From: Saccharopolyspora_D taberi
GTDB lineage: Bacteria > Actinomycetota > Actinomycetes > Mycobacteriales > Pseudonocardiaceae
NCBI RefSeq assembly: GCF_039534165.1
Contig: NZ_BAAAUX010000019.1
Coordinates: 434,001-498,000, forward strand
Length of the DNA stretch: 64,000 nucleotides
Reading direction: 5' to 3'
Translations under genes and position numbers: made by a program
Part shown: one piece after another, positions 8,262-16,463 of the stretch
How the letters are laid out: each line of letters starts with the position of its first letter
Numbering within the stretch: position 1 is the first letter of the stretch
The notes under the pieces: model-generated
Told to the model about the DNA's origin: nothing
The model's database searches: none
What the model saw: the letters and a program-made list of their open reading frames with translations, nothing else

Positions 8262-9932
8262 ATGCAGACGGCACGGACAGTGCTCGAACTGAAGATCAGG
8301 GAGCGGAGGCAGACGCTCCAGGAGTTCGCCGAGTTCGCGGAGAGGTTCGCTCGCGAGCACAACGAGCCGGGAACGCTCAGCGTCCGGCACCTACAGCGTC
8401 TGGCGTCAGGGCGTAAGCCGAACGGTCAGCCGCTGGGGAGCCTCCGCCCGGCAACCGCGCGGCTGCTTGAACGGATCTTCGATCTCAGCATTGATGAACT
8501 ACTCGCCCGCCCGAAGCCACCGTCAGGCAGTGGCGGAACCGCGCCCGCCTTGTGTTCGCTACCGATGCTGGACCCGCCTCGGCGCCACAGCGTTGGCCGC
8601 CGCGGAATGCCGACTCCAGCTGTGCAGACGCCGGAAACTCGCGCTGACATGGCTATGTCCTTCGCGTGGCTGGACGAACACGTGGGGTGGAGCGTCGAGA
8701 CGACTCGCAGGGAGGTCATGTCGCACCTCGGGAAGCTGAACACCGAGGACCTGCTGAACCGACAAGCACGACGCGGCAAGGTCCGCCGGAGCCAGATCGC
8801 CCGTGCTTTGTCGGAGTACTACGGGGATGGCGCGCCTGGACATGGGGCCTACCGCGTGCAAGACGGCCAGGTGGAGATCCGGACGAGTATCCTCACGCGG
8901 CCGGACTGGCTGGACCTGGCGTGTGCGCTCGGGCAGGGCAGCGACCGGCTTACGTTGAGCACCGAGCCGGGCCTGCGCACCGCGTCCGGCACCGCCGAGA
9001 CAGGAGAAGCGGTGCGGCGCTTCGCTGAAGCCGCCGCGCTTGGCGTGCGTGTCTCGAATGTTCCGCTCTATCGGCTGCTGAGCATTAATGCCAGCAAAGG
9101 TGCCATTTCCGGCTCGGTCGGGATCGCGCCATTTGCCGAGTATGCAGTGACCATGGATCTTCTGGAAAAAGAGCTGATCGATGCGATTGGCGACGGCATT
9201 TCGGATCGCCTCGACCTGCCATTGCGAGACAAGTACCTGCCGAACATCGAGTCAGTTCTTGATCTGCCAAATAGGTTGTGCGCGGGAGGTGCGCTCGCAT
9301 TGTGCGCCATCGCTAGGCCCTCGGATTCATATCGCAACCAAGCGGACTATGCGCTCCTTATTCAGCAGCGCTCCGGTCACGTACTCAATGCCGCGCGTCG
9401 CCTGGCGGTGATCCCCAAAGGTTTCCACCAGCCGATGACCGATATCCATGCTGACGCACAACTGGGAACGACGCTGCTTCGCGAAATCGAAGAAGAGTTG
9501 TTCGGGAGAAGCGACCTGGACAGCACCGTTGACACACCGCGCGTGGCCGCGCCGTTGCACCCCGGCCGCCTATCGGAGCCAATGCAGTGGCTCACCGAGG
9601 ACCCCGCCCGTATACGCATGGAATGCACTGGCTTCGGCTTGAACATGGTGAGCGGAAACTTTGAATTCGCCTGTCTGATCGTGATTCACGATGACGAGTT
9701 CTGGGCACGGTTCGGCGGACAGATCGAAGCCAACTGGGAAGCATCCGGGCTGCGCCTGTACTCCACTATGGACCATCACCTGGTGAGCGAGCTGCTGACC
9801 GACGAGGGATGGAGCAACGAAGGACTTTTCGCTCTCTCACAGGGGATTCGGCGACTGCGCGAACTGGGCGACGAGCGGGTGACGCTGCCAGCGATCGAGC
9901 CTAGTTGGACGCCGACGGCCAGCGGACAGTGA
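8262..9932 (+). CDS. HTH + NUDIX-like regulator or immunity protein, copy 1
   Basis: Predicted 556 residues from the ATG at 8262, with GGGAG upstream. Residues about 5-75 form a helix-turn-helix of the type with a HLQRLASGRKPNG segment. A second region (about 130-230) includes a WLDEHVGW motif and a SQIARALSEYYG helix. The C-terminal 200 residues carry LAVIPKGFHQPMTD and LREIEEELFG, close to the G...REUxEExG signature of NUDIX hydrolases but lacking the exact glycine spacing, then MECTGFGLN and an EANWE motif. It is paralogous to the gene at 10,254-11,852 apart from the N-terminus. NUDIX-motif proteins occur in actinomycete elements as the conjugal immunity factor Pif of pSAM2, so an immunity or regulatory role is possible but unproven. 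Confidence 0.65.
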   Translation: MQTARTVLELKIRERRQTLQEFAEFAERFAREHNEPGTLSVRHLQRLASGRKPNGQPLGSLRPATARLLERIFDLSIDELLARPKPPSGSGGTAPALCSLPMLDPPRRHSVGRRGMPTPAVQTPETRADMAMSFAWLDEHVGWSVETTRREVMSHLGKLNTEDLLNRQARRGKVRRSQIARALSEYYGDGAPGHGAYRVQDGQVEIRTSILTRPDWLDLACALGQGSDRLTLSTEPGLRTASGTAETGEAVRRFAEAAALGVRVSNVPLYRLLSINASKGAISGSVGIAPFAEYAVTMDLLEKELIDAIGDGISDRLDLPLRDKYLPNIESVLDLPNRLCAGGALALCAIARPSDSYRNQADYALLIQQRSGHVLNAARRLAVIPKGFHQPMTDIHADAQLGTTLLREIEEELFGRSDLDSTVDTPRVAAPLHPGRLSEPMQWLTEDPARIRMECTGFGLNMVSGNFEFACLIVIHDDEFWARFGGQIEANWEASGLRLYSTMDHHLVSELLTDEGWSNEGLFALSQGIRRLRELGDERVTLPAIEPSWTPTASGQ

Positions 9933-10254
9933 TGACCACCGAGTCCGCGATCGCTTCCCAGGAGTGATCAATTCCAGGTCCCCACACCACGTAGTCGCCC
10001 TGCTCGACCAAGTCGGCAGTGCCTTCGGTCAGGTAGAGCCGGAAGCGTCCTTGGACCAACAACAGCATAGTTGTGCGCTGATCGTCGGCTGTCCACTCAG
10101 GCCGCTTTTCACCGGCAGGGTGGACCCCCCATTTCACCTCAACGTCCTTCGTTGACCGGACACCCTCGGACGGGTCGATAAAGTGGCCGAGCAACCAACC
10201 GCGGGTTTCACTGCCGTCTTTCGCGGCGTTCCCGTGGTGCCAGTTTCGACTCAC
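9901..10254 (-). CDS. Cupin-domain protein
   Basis: A 117-residue single-domain cupin: a VKWGVHPAGEKRPEW start, an RTTMLLLVQGRFRLYL strand pair and a GDYVVWGPGIDHSWEA second motif. The GTG start overlaps the TAG stop of the upstream HTH-NUDIX-like gene by one base (TAGTG), so the two are coupled. The 3' end overlaps the convergent copy 1 gene by about 32 bases. Cupins of this size can be sugar or small-ligand sensors or isomerase-like enzymes; nothing here fixes the ligand. The metal site is incomplete, with one clear histidine in each motif. Confidence 0.75.
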   Translation of the reverse strand: MSRNWHHGNAAKDGSETRGWLLGHFIDPSEGVRSTKDVEVKWGVHPAGEKRPEWTADDQRTTMLLLVQGRFRLYLTEGTADLVEQGDYVVWGPGIDHSWEAIADSVVITVRWPSASN

Positions 10255-11852
10255 TAGATTACCTCCCAGTCAATCGGCGGCAGGCCGACACGGTCACCGC
10301 CGATTTCCCTGAGGCGTCGAAGCCCTTGCAGCAACGCGAACAACCCTTCGTTGCTCCACGCTACATCACCGACCAGCTCGGCGAGCAGCTCCTTGTCCAA
10401 GCTGGAGTACTGCCGCAGCCCTGCCGATTCCCAGTTGGCTTCGACTTGACCGCCGTAGCGCGACCAGAATTCTTCGTCATCGATGACGATCAGGCTCGCG
10501 AATTCGAAATTCCCGCTGAGCAGATTCAGTCCGAATCCGGTGCACTCCATTCGCAGCCGGTCCGCGCCATCAAAAAGCCAGCGCATCGGCTCGGAGAGGC
10601 GGCTCGGGTGCATCGGGTCGGCCATCCGCTGGTCGCCGAATGTGTTGTCGATGTCGTCTCGCCCGAACAGCTCCTCTTCCATCTCCCGCCGCAGTGTCGC
10701 ACCGACCTGCGCATCGGCGCGCAGGTCCGTCATCGGCTGGTGGAACCCCTTGGGGATCACCGCCAAGCGACGCGCGGCGTTGAGGACGTGGCCGGAGCGT
10801 TCTTGCACCAGGAGAACGTAGTCGGCCTCACCGCGGAACTGGCTGGCGGGGCGAGCGATCGCGCACAGCGCGAGCGGGCCACCCGCGCACAGTCGCCCCG
10901 AGACATCGACAACGGAAACGATGTCCGGCAAGTACTTGTCCCGCAGCGGCAACGCACCACGCGATGCCGGGCTGTCAGCCGCAATGGCGTCGATCAACTC
11001 ACCTTCGAGCAGGTCCATGGTCACGGCGTACTCGACGAACCGCGAGACGCCGACCGCCCCACCGATCGATCCCTGCGAAGGCTCGATGCCGAGCAGCCGA
11101 TACAGCGGCATGTCGACCAACCTTGTACCCATCGCGAGCGTCTCGGCCAACCGCTGCGCTGCGCGGCCCGCGGCTTCCGGGTCGAGCCGCGTATCGGCCT
11201 TGCCCGCGCTGACGACTGCAAGCCGATCGTTGGACGCGATCAGCGGACATGCGAGATCCAGCCAGTCAGCGCACGTCAGAACGCTGGTTTCCGTCTGGAC
11301 CTCGCCTCCATAGCGAGCGCTGTATCTTCCGTGGCTCCCCACCTGCGCGCCGTAGTACTCGCCCAGAGCTTGCGCGACGTCGCGCTGACTTACGCGCCCA
11401 CGGCGGTTCGCCCGGCTCTGCAACTCACGGACGTCCAGCCGCGCCAGCCGCGATGACACCTCCCGCCTGCTGGCGCCTGGTTCCCAGCCCGCATGTTCGT
11501 CCAGCCAGTCGAGCGCTGCGCCGATATTGGGGTCCTCGGTCATCCTCAGCTCGGCGTCAGCCGCCGCTTGGGCGTCAACGGGAGGATCGGCCGGAATGGC
11601 ATCAGTCGGACCATCGGCCGAGTCATCGAGGAGCTTGGCGAACCGAGCCTTGACCGACGCCGAAGCCTGTTCAAGCGCGGTATCGAGCAACTGCTGCATC
11701 TCCGATTTCGGCCGCAACGTGGGCTTCTTGGGCCACCCGCTGACCGTTCGGACGGCGATTCCCAGGTGTTCAGCGAACCCCTCATTGCTCATTCGCAACG
11801 CGGCCTGGAGCGCGCACGCCGCATGTCCCGTCCAGCCAGTCGCTAAATCCAT
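10254..11852 (-). CDS. HTH + NUDIX-like regulator or immunity protein, copy 2
   Basis: Predicted 532 residues from the ATG at 11,852; the frame is open to 11,906 but the shorter start fits the helix-turn-helix. The N-terminus (residues 10-65) has an XRE-like element, RMSNEGFAEHLGIAVRTVSGW, unlike copy 1. From a WLDEHAGW motif onward it parallels copy 1: DVAQALGEYYG, PLYRLLGIEPSQGSIGG, LAVIPKGFHQPMTD, LRREMEEELFG and MECTGFGLNLLSGNFEFA. So two different DNA-binding heads are joined to the same body. It is coupled to the cupin gene downstream and lies downstream of the XRE gene on the same strand. Confidence 0.65.
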   Translation of the reverse strand: MDLATGWTGHAACALQAALRMSNEGFAEHLGIAVRTVSGWPKKPTLRPKSEMQQLLDTALEQASASVKARFAKLLDDSADGPTDAIPADPPVDAQAAADAELRMTEDPNIGAALDWLDEHAGWEPGASRREVSSRLARLDVRELQSRANRRGRVSQRDVAQALGEYYGAQVGSHGRYSARYGGEVQTETSVLTCADWLDLACPLIASNDRLAVVSAGKADTRLDPEAAGRAAQRLAETLAMGTRLVDMPLYRLLGIEPSQGSIGGAVGVSRFVEYAVTMDLLEGELIDAIAADSPASRGALPLRDKYLPDIVSVVDVSGRLCAGGPLALCAIARPASQFRGEADYVLLVQERSGHVLNAARRLAVIPKGFHQPMTDLRADAQVGATLRREMEEELFGRDDIDNTFGDQRMADPMHPSRLSEPMRWLFDGADRLRMECTGFGLNLLSGNFEFASLIVIDDEEFWSRYGGQVEANWESAGLRQYSSLDKELLAELVGDVAWSNEGLFALLQGLRRLREIGGDRVGLPPIDWEVI

Positions 11853-12002
11853 CGCGCCGCGCCCTCGGTAGCTGCTTTCTGCACCGTTCCTGCACTGCTC
11901 TTGCACGGGATGTGCACCGCCGGTGCATGGGTTGCCGGGCGGATTCGGACTGGAATTGAGGACATGGAAAACGTCCGGTCCAGCAAGCTAAACCACCCGG
12001 CC

Positions 12003-12386
12003 CTAGCGGTCCGTGCGGACATGTTCGATCACCGTCGCGAGATCACTCTTCAGGTCGTCGAGGCGTTCGGTGATCTCGATCATGCGCTGCTCAAGAGCGT
12101 CCAAACGGGACCACACCGTGTCCGAGCCGGCAGTGTCCGGCTCGTCGGGCTCCGGCGGTTTTCGTCCGTGCAGCACGGAAATCAGGTGCTGCGGATGCCA
12201 GCCGAGAGTAACCGACAGAGACTCCAGCGTCCGCGAACTCCGGCGGCGCTCCACAACGTGGTGCTGGATCTCGCGGACGATCGCTTGCGAGACGTGCGAG
12301 CGCTCCGCGAGCTCGCGCTGTCGCCAGCCGAGCGCGTTGACGCGCTCGTTAATGGCCTTGGCGACTGCCGCCCAATCTTCCGACAC
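12003..12386 (-). CDS. XRE-family transcriptional regulator
   Basis: A 127-residue protein from a GTG start at 12,386 with AGGAG just upstream. Residues about 10-70 are a helix-turn-helix (WRQRELAERSHVSQAIVREIQ). A short proline and acidic linker follows, then a C-terminal heptad-like helix (RLDALEQRMIEITERLDDLKSDL) likely to dimerise. It is divergent from the excisionase-WhiB-translocase-recombinase operon. This position suits the element's master repressor, like KorSA-type regulators, though sequence kinship to those is not established. Confidence 0.8.
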   Translation of the reverse strand: MSEDWAAVAKAINERVNALGWRQRELAERSHVSQAIVREIQHHVVERRRSSRTLESLSVTLGWHPQHLISVLHGRKPPEPDEPDTAGSDTVWSRLDALEQRMIEITERLDDLKSDLATVIEHVRTDR

Positions 12387-12553
12387 GTACTCCTCCGCGC
12401 TCCGCCTCAGCGCCGAGGTTAGCCGTTACGTGCCGCATTCCGTGACATGACCTGGCGCGAATTCCGCGCCTTCGACTTCTCGCGCTCTTTCGAGCGCTGA
12501 AATCATCAGTATTTAGACGAAATCAGCTTCCTTTGATCGAAGGACTTCTTCTG
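12387..12553. promoter_or_regulatory. Divergent promoter region of the element
   Basis: This 167-base stretch separates the XRE gene from the transfer operon. It holds an inverted repeat GGCGCG-AATTC-CGCGCC at 12,454-12,470, a hairpin-like GCGCTC-N4-GAGCGC at 12,482-12,497, and the words TGAAATCAT and GAAATCAGC near 12,498 and 12,516. These are candidate operators for the XRE protein. No clear -35/-10 pair can be assigned. Confidence 0.45.
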
Positions 12554-12781
12554 ATGCGGACCAACATGTCCAACTCCGGACGCCCGGCGTCCTACACCGT
12601 TCGGAAAGCCGCCTGGATTCTCGGCGTCGCTCCCTCGTCCCTTCACCGCGCCATCCGGGTCGGCGCTGTTCGCACTGAGCAGCGGAACGGCCGTCAGGTG
12701 ATCCCGGCCAGTGAGCTGTCCCGGCTGCTCGGCTCGCCGCTCGACACCGACTCCGACCAGCAGGCCGGAGGTGCGAAGTGA
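12554..12781 (+). CDS. Excisionase-like HTH protein
   Basis: Predicted 75 residues from the ATG at 12,554, with GAAGGA about ten bases upstream. It has the MerR/Xis-type winged helix signature: YTVRKAAWILGVAPSSLHRAIRVGAV followed by RQVIPASELSRLLG. Such proteins direct excision and can also act as small regulators. It is the first gene of the transfer operon and ends in a GTGA overlap with the WhiB-like gene. Serine-recombinase elements use unrelated directionality factors, so a regulatory role is an alternative. Confidence 0.75.
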   Translation: MRTNMSNSGRPASYTVRKAAWILGVAPSSLHRAIRVGAVRTEQRNGRQVIPASELSRLLGSPLDTDSDQQAGGAK

Positions 12782-13122
12782 CCAACGACCGCTGGCTGAT
12801 CGACATCGCTAGGCGGCTGGACCGCCTCCGTGCCGTACCGAGTGCCGCGCTCGCCGAGGCGGTGGAACGCAATGGCAAGTGCCTTTGGGAGTTCACCGAA
12901 GGTGCCCCCCTGTGGGCGGCTAAACCACTGACCGACCGCGAGCTGGCAGCGCTGTTGTGCGCGGGCTGCCCAGTCGAGGACGAATGCCTGGAACTGGAGC
13001 TCCGGATGGCTGGAACCCACACGGTCGGCGTGTGGGGTGCGCTGGCCGAAGACGACCGCCGAGCGCTGCATCCGTACTGGCTCCGCCGCAACAACGCCGC
13101 GGAAGGGGGTCACGCACGATGA
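12778..13122 (+). CDS. WhiB-like iron-sulfur protein
   Basis: A 114-residue protein starting at a GTG inside the upstream stop (GTGA). Four cysteines at residues 35, 61, 64 and 70 (the last three as C-x2-C-x5-C) would ligate a 4Fe-4S cluster, and GVWGA at 84-88 matches the family's beta-turn. WhiB-like proteins bind the primary sigma factor and tune transcription. The basic C-terminal tail is short. In this operon it probably adjusts expression of the element or its host. It overlaps the next gene by ATGA. Confidence 0.85.
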   Translation: MTNDRWLIDIARRLDRLRAVPSAALAEAVERNGKCLWEFTEGAPLWAAKPLTDRELAALLCAGCPVEDECLELELRMAGTHTVGVWGALAEDDRRALHPYWLRRNNAAEGGHAR

Positions 13123-13448
13123 CTTTGCAACTGACGCCTGTCGAAGTCCTGGCTGCTATTGGCGGCTTGATCGCACTGGTCATGGTGTGGCGTGCGAGTG
13201 CGCGTGCCACGCGGCGGGCCGCCGAGGGTGCAAGAGCCGGTGCCCGGCTGATGTCGCTTGCCGGTCGGGTCGTGACGACAGCCGCCGCGATCGTCGGCGT
13301 GCAGTGGATCGTGATCACGCACCCCGGCAACACGCCGCTGCTGCTCGCTGTCCTCGGCGTACCAGCTCTGTTCGCGTCCTACACGCTGACCAGGGCCTTG
13401 ACCGCGACCACGGTGGACACACCTCGCCAGCGAAAGGGCCGGCGATGA
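13119..13448 (+). CDS. Small membrane protein, Spd-like position
   Basis: A 109-residue protein from an ATG that overlaps the WhiB-like stop. Hydrophobic segments at about residues 8-24, 46-62 and 68-88 suggest two or three membrane spans, with a basic, arginine-rich stretch between the first two and a basic tail. No family is recognised. Its place before a DUF2637 protein and an FtsK-like translocase matches the spread (spd) genes of Streptomyces conjugative plasmids, which help plasmid DNA move along the mycelium; this is inference from position. Confidence 0.65.
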   Translation: MTLQLTPVEVLAAIGGLIALVMVWRASARATRRAAEGARAGARLMSLAGRVVTTAAAIVGVQWIVITHPGNTPLLLAVLGVPALFASYTLTRALTATTVDTPRQRKGRR

Positions 13449-14155
13449 GGGTCCGCATGTCCCCGGTGGCGAACGGTGGGCGGCAGTTGCCGCCCACCCT
13501 CGCCGACGCCGAGTCCGTCGAGAACGTCCGCAAGCAAGTTGACCGGTTGTGCTGGACCGGAATCCTTCTCGGCTTGGCGTTCACCATGGCCAACGTCCAG
13601 CAGTTCGCTGCTGCCGGATCACCGATGTGGTCGCTGCCGTGGTTCGCGGCTTGGCTACTCGATCCCATGGTGTCGCTGGTGCTGTTGGCGATCCTGCGGG
13701 CCGAGCAGGTCACCGCCCAGTACGGCATCCGCACCGGCGGATGGGTGCGCGGCGCCAAGTGGTTCACGCTCGCGGCCACGTACGTCATGAACACCTGGGC
13801 CGCGTACGCGGCCAGGGAAGCGGACATGGTGGTCCTGCACTCGGTGCCCCCGCTAGTGGTCTTCGTTGCGGCCGAGGCTGTAACCGATCTTCGGGACAAT
13901 CTCACCGAGGCGGTCCGGATTGCGTTCACGAACGCCGCGCCCGAGTCAGTCACCGAACGAGCACCTGAGCCAGGTCAGGACCGCTTAGCCCCCAAGCGAC
14001 GGACGTCGTTCGACGAGTACCTGATCCGTGCACGGCAGGCATGGAATCCGGACGTGACCGTGACCCCAGCCTGGATTAGGGAGGTCACCGGCTGCTCGCG
14101 CGGTCTGTCCTCCCGGCTCGCCGCGTCGCTGTCTGCCGAGGTGAAGCAGCAATGA
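13445..14155 (+). CDS. DUF2637 membrane protein
   Basis: A 236-residue protein coupled by ATGA overlaps to both neighbours. Four hydrophobic segments between residues 35 and 145 (beginning CWTGILLGLAFTMANVQQF and ending near VPPLVVFVAAEAVTDL) fit the DUF2637 family, found in actinomycete plasmids and integrative elements. The C-terminal 70 residues are cytoplasmic and include a small domain (SFDEYLIRARQAW...TGCSRGLSSRLA) that looks like a helix-turn-helix. It probably works with the translocase in transfer or intramycelial spread. Confidence 0.75.
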   Translation: MRVRMSPVANGGRQLPPTLADAESVENVRKQVDRLCWTGILLGLAFTMANVQQFAAAGSPMWSLPWFAAWLLDPMVSLVLLAILRAEQVTAQYGIRTGGWVRGAKWFTLAATYVMNTWAAYAAREADMVVLHSVPPLVVFVAAEAVTDLRDNLTEAVRIAFTNAAPESVTERAPEPGQDRLAPKRRTSFDEYLIRARQAWNPDVTVTPAWIREVTGCSRGLSSRLAASLSAEVKQQ

Positions 14156-16302
14156 ACGACGCAGCGCTTCCCACCCCTGGACGGTCTCGCGAGGTTGAAC
14201 CGCACATCTTTGACGCCGAACTGGTCGACAATTCCTCGTCCGAGCCGCAGCCGAACTGGTGGCGACGGTTCATGAACTGGTGGCAGCGTTCACCCCGCGT
14301 GCCAGCGGCCTTGAAGTCACGGCTTGCCTCGAAGCAAGCAGCCACGGACACCTTGGCGTTCGTGCTGCGGTCACCGTGGCGGTTCGTCCGCGCTGTCGCG
14401 CGCGGCCTGGTGGCGTCGGCGCGCGGTTGGCGTCGGTGGGTGCGCGTGCACGACTACCGGGATGCTGCCGAGCAGTCCGAGAAGCTGGCGGACAAGTTCA
14501 TCGAGATCCGCGAGCTCACGCTGTTCCGCTGGAAGGTGACGGGCGTCGTAGCGCTTGCGGGTGCAGCGGCGATCGCCGTGGCATACGTCGTGTACGGCGG
14601 AACGGCGTTGTGGATCGCTACTGGCCTCGGCTCGGCGACGCTGGCCATGTTCGGCCGACGCAAGGACGGCGCGCCAGGGCGCAAGGCGGTGCTCGCCGGT
14701 CCGCGGTCGCTGACCTGGACGATGGACCCACAGGTGCTCGTTGACGCCTTCCGGGATGCCAAGCTGATCGGTAAGGACGAATCGCTGCGGCTGGTCGAGC
14801 GTGCCGCGCATGACGGGTCCGGCTGGGCCGTCACCATCGACCTTCCTGCCACGCGCAAGGCTGTCGACGTCATCAAGCATCGGGAAGCGCTCGCTTCGGC
14901 GCTGGCGGTCGATGAGTTGCAGCTCATCGTTGAGCGAGTGCGCGGCAGAGGGGGCCACGCTGGGCGCGTCTTCCTGTGGGTTGCCGACGATGACCCGCAC
15001 TCCGGGCCGCCGCTGAGGTTCCCGCTGTTGGATGTGGAGTTCTGGGATGCCTGGCGGCCGGTTCCCTTCGGGCGCGACGCGCGCAATCGCAGGATCGACC
15101 TGCAACTGGTGTGGACTTCGTTGGTTGTCGGGGCGATCCCTCGGCAGGGCAAGACCTGTGCCACTCGACTACCGGCGGCCGGACTGATCCTCGACCCGTA
15201 CTCGCAGCTGTACGTCTTCGACGGCAAGGGCGGGAAGGACTGGCAAGCCGCCGAAGCAGTCGCGCACCGATACGTCTGCGGCGACGAACAGGAGCACGTC
15301 GAAGCCGTCCGAGATTACCTGGTCGAGCTGGTCGCCGAGGTGCAAGCGCGGTTCTCTCGGATGTCCGCGCTGGACGACGACATCTGCCCCGAATCGAAGA
15401 TCACTCCGGCGATCTCGCGGGACCGTGACCTCGGAATGCCGATCACAGCCGTGATCATCGACGAAGTCCAGGTGTATTTGGAGAACACGACGCGCGAAGA
15501 GTATGGGGGGAAGAAAACCACGCTCGGCGCGTACATCGCGGACCTGCTGACCTACCTCGCACGTAAGGGACCGGCCGTAGGCGTCGTGGTCATCCTCGCC
15601 ACCCAGCGCCCGGACTCGAACACGATCCCCTCCCGGCTGCGGGCTGTCCTCGGGTCACGCTTCGCGTTGCGAGTGATGGACTGGCGCGACTCCAACATCG
15701 TGCTTGGCGAGCAGATGAACACCCGCGGATTCGATGCGTCGACACTGCTGCCCAGCCACAAGGGGGTCGGCATCCTTCGCCCGGACGGCGACACCGACGC
15801 CGGTGCCGACACGGTCGCGACGACCACGCGGACCTACTACATGAACAACGCCGAATGGCGGTCGATCTGCGAGCGCGGCAGGGCTCTCAGGGATGCTGCG
15901 GGAACCCTGTCCGGCCACGCGGCGGGCGACGACAGCCCGCGAGCGATCGACCGCACTGCCGTCGTCAAGGCGATGAGCGGCAGTAGTGTCACCAACAGCG
16001 GCACACCGGCCGACCTGCCGGAACCGCTCGCGTCCATCGTCGACTACCTCGGCGACGACCTGGACCAGCGCGAGTTCGTGCCCACAGCCGAGCTCACCGG
16101 CGCGTTGGACATGGACCCAAGCGTGTTCGCGAAGCAGATGGGCGAGCTGGAATGTCGGCCGACTCGGCACCGCGTTCCAACGGAGGACGGCGAGGTCCGA
16201 CGGGTGCGCGGCTACTTCACCGCCGACATCCGAGCGGCAATCGACCGAGCCGGGTCAGATGAAATCAGCTCTACTGGTGGTCCAGAGGCTGATCAGCAAT
16301 GA
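14152..16302 (+). CDS. FtsK/SpoIIIE-type conjugal DNA translocase
   Basis: A 716-residue ATPase. After a basic N-terminus with W-W-R-R-F there are one or two membrane spans near residues 130-165. Walker A is GAIPRQGKTCATR at about 326, and Walker B is TAVIIDEVQ at about 432. Further FtsK features include ILATQRPDSNTIPSRLR and the arginine-rich LGSRFALRV region. A C-terminal helical region may recognise DNA repeats. In Streptomyces plasmids and AICEs a single hexameric TraB/TraSA protein of this kind moves double-stranded DNA between cells. The start is an ATGA overlap with the DUF2637 gene. Confidence 0.85.
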   Translation: MNDAALPTPGRSREVEPHIFDAELVDNSSSEPQPNWWRRFMNWWQRSPRVPAALKSRLASKQAATDTLAFVLRSPWRFVRAVARGLVASARGWRRWVRVHDYRDAAEQSEKLADKFIEIRELTLFRWKVTGVVALAGAAAIAVAYVVYGGTALWIATGLGSATLAMFGRRKDGAPGRKAVLAGPRSLTWTMDPQVLVDAFRDAKLIGKDESLRLVERAAHDGSGWAVTIDLPATRKAVDVIKHREALASALAVDELQLIVERVRGRGGHAGRVFLWVADDDPHSGPPLRFPLLDVEFWDAWRPVPFGRDARNRRIDLQLVWTSLVVGAIPRQGKTCATRLPAAGLILDPYSQLYVFDGKGGKDWQAAEAVAHRYVCGDEQEHVEAVRDYLVELVAEVQARFSRMSALDDDICPESKITPAISRDRDLGMPITAVIIDEVQVYLENTTREEYGGKKTTLGAYIADLLTYLARKGPAVGVVVILATQRPDSNTIPSRLRAVLGSRFALRVMDWRDSNIVLGEQMNTRGFDASTLLPSHKGVGILRPDGDTDAGADTVATTTRTYYMNNAEWRSICERGRALRDAAGTLSGHAAGDDSPRAIDRTAVVKAMSGSSVTNSGTPADLPEPLASIVDYLGDDLDQREFVPTAELTGALDMDPSVFAKQMGELECRPTRHRVPTEDGEVRRVRGYFTADIRAAIDRAGSDEISSTGGPEADQQ

Positions 16303-16463
16303 GAGACGGCAGACAGGAACAGCACGCCGTCACCGTGCACCAACCAGCCGAACTGCCTGTACTGACAACCGAAGCGAGCCGCATACTGCTTGGCATACTG
16401 GTCGAGTTGACCGAGATCGAGGTCCCCGGTGGACCTCCGACGGAAGGAACACATGACTGCTGA
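16299..16463 (+). CDS. 54-residue protein between translocase and recombinase
   Basis: The ATG overlaps the translocase stop (ATGA) and the frame closes 11 bases inside the recombinase gene. The product has a short helical, hydrophobic segment, TEASRILLGILVELTEIEV. No family is recognised. Its support is the unbroken chain of overlaps in this operon; it may be a recombinase partner or only a coupling frame. Confidence 0.5.
   Translation: MRDGRQEQHAVTVHQPAELPVLTTEASRILLGILVELTEIEVPGGPPTEGTHDC

Noticed and set aside
10326..11456. A 376-codon plus-strand frame opposite HTH-NUDIX copy 2
   Set aside because: It is the antisense of a gene whose protein is paralogous to copy 1; no motif is seen in the antisense product.
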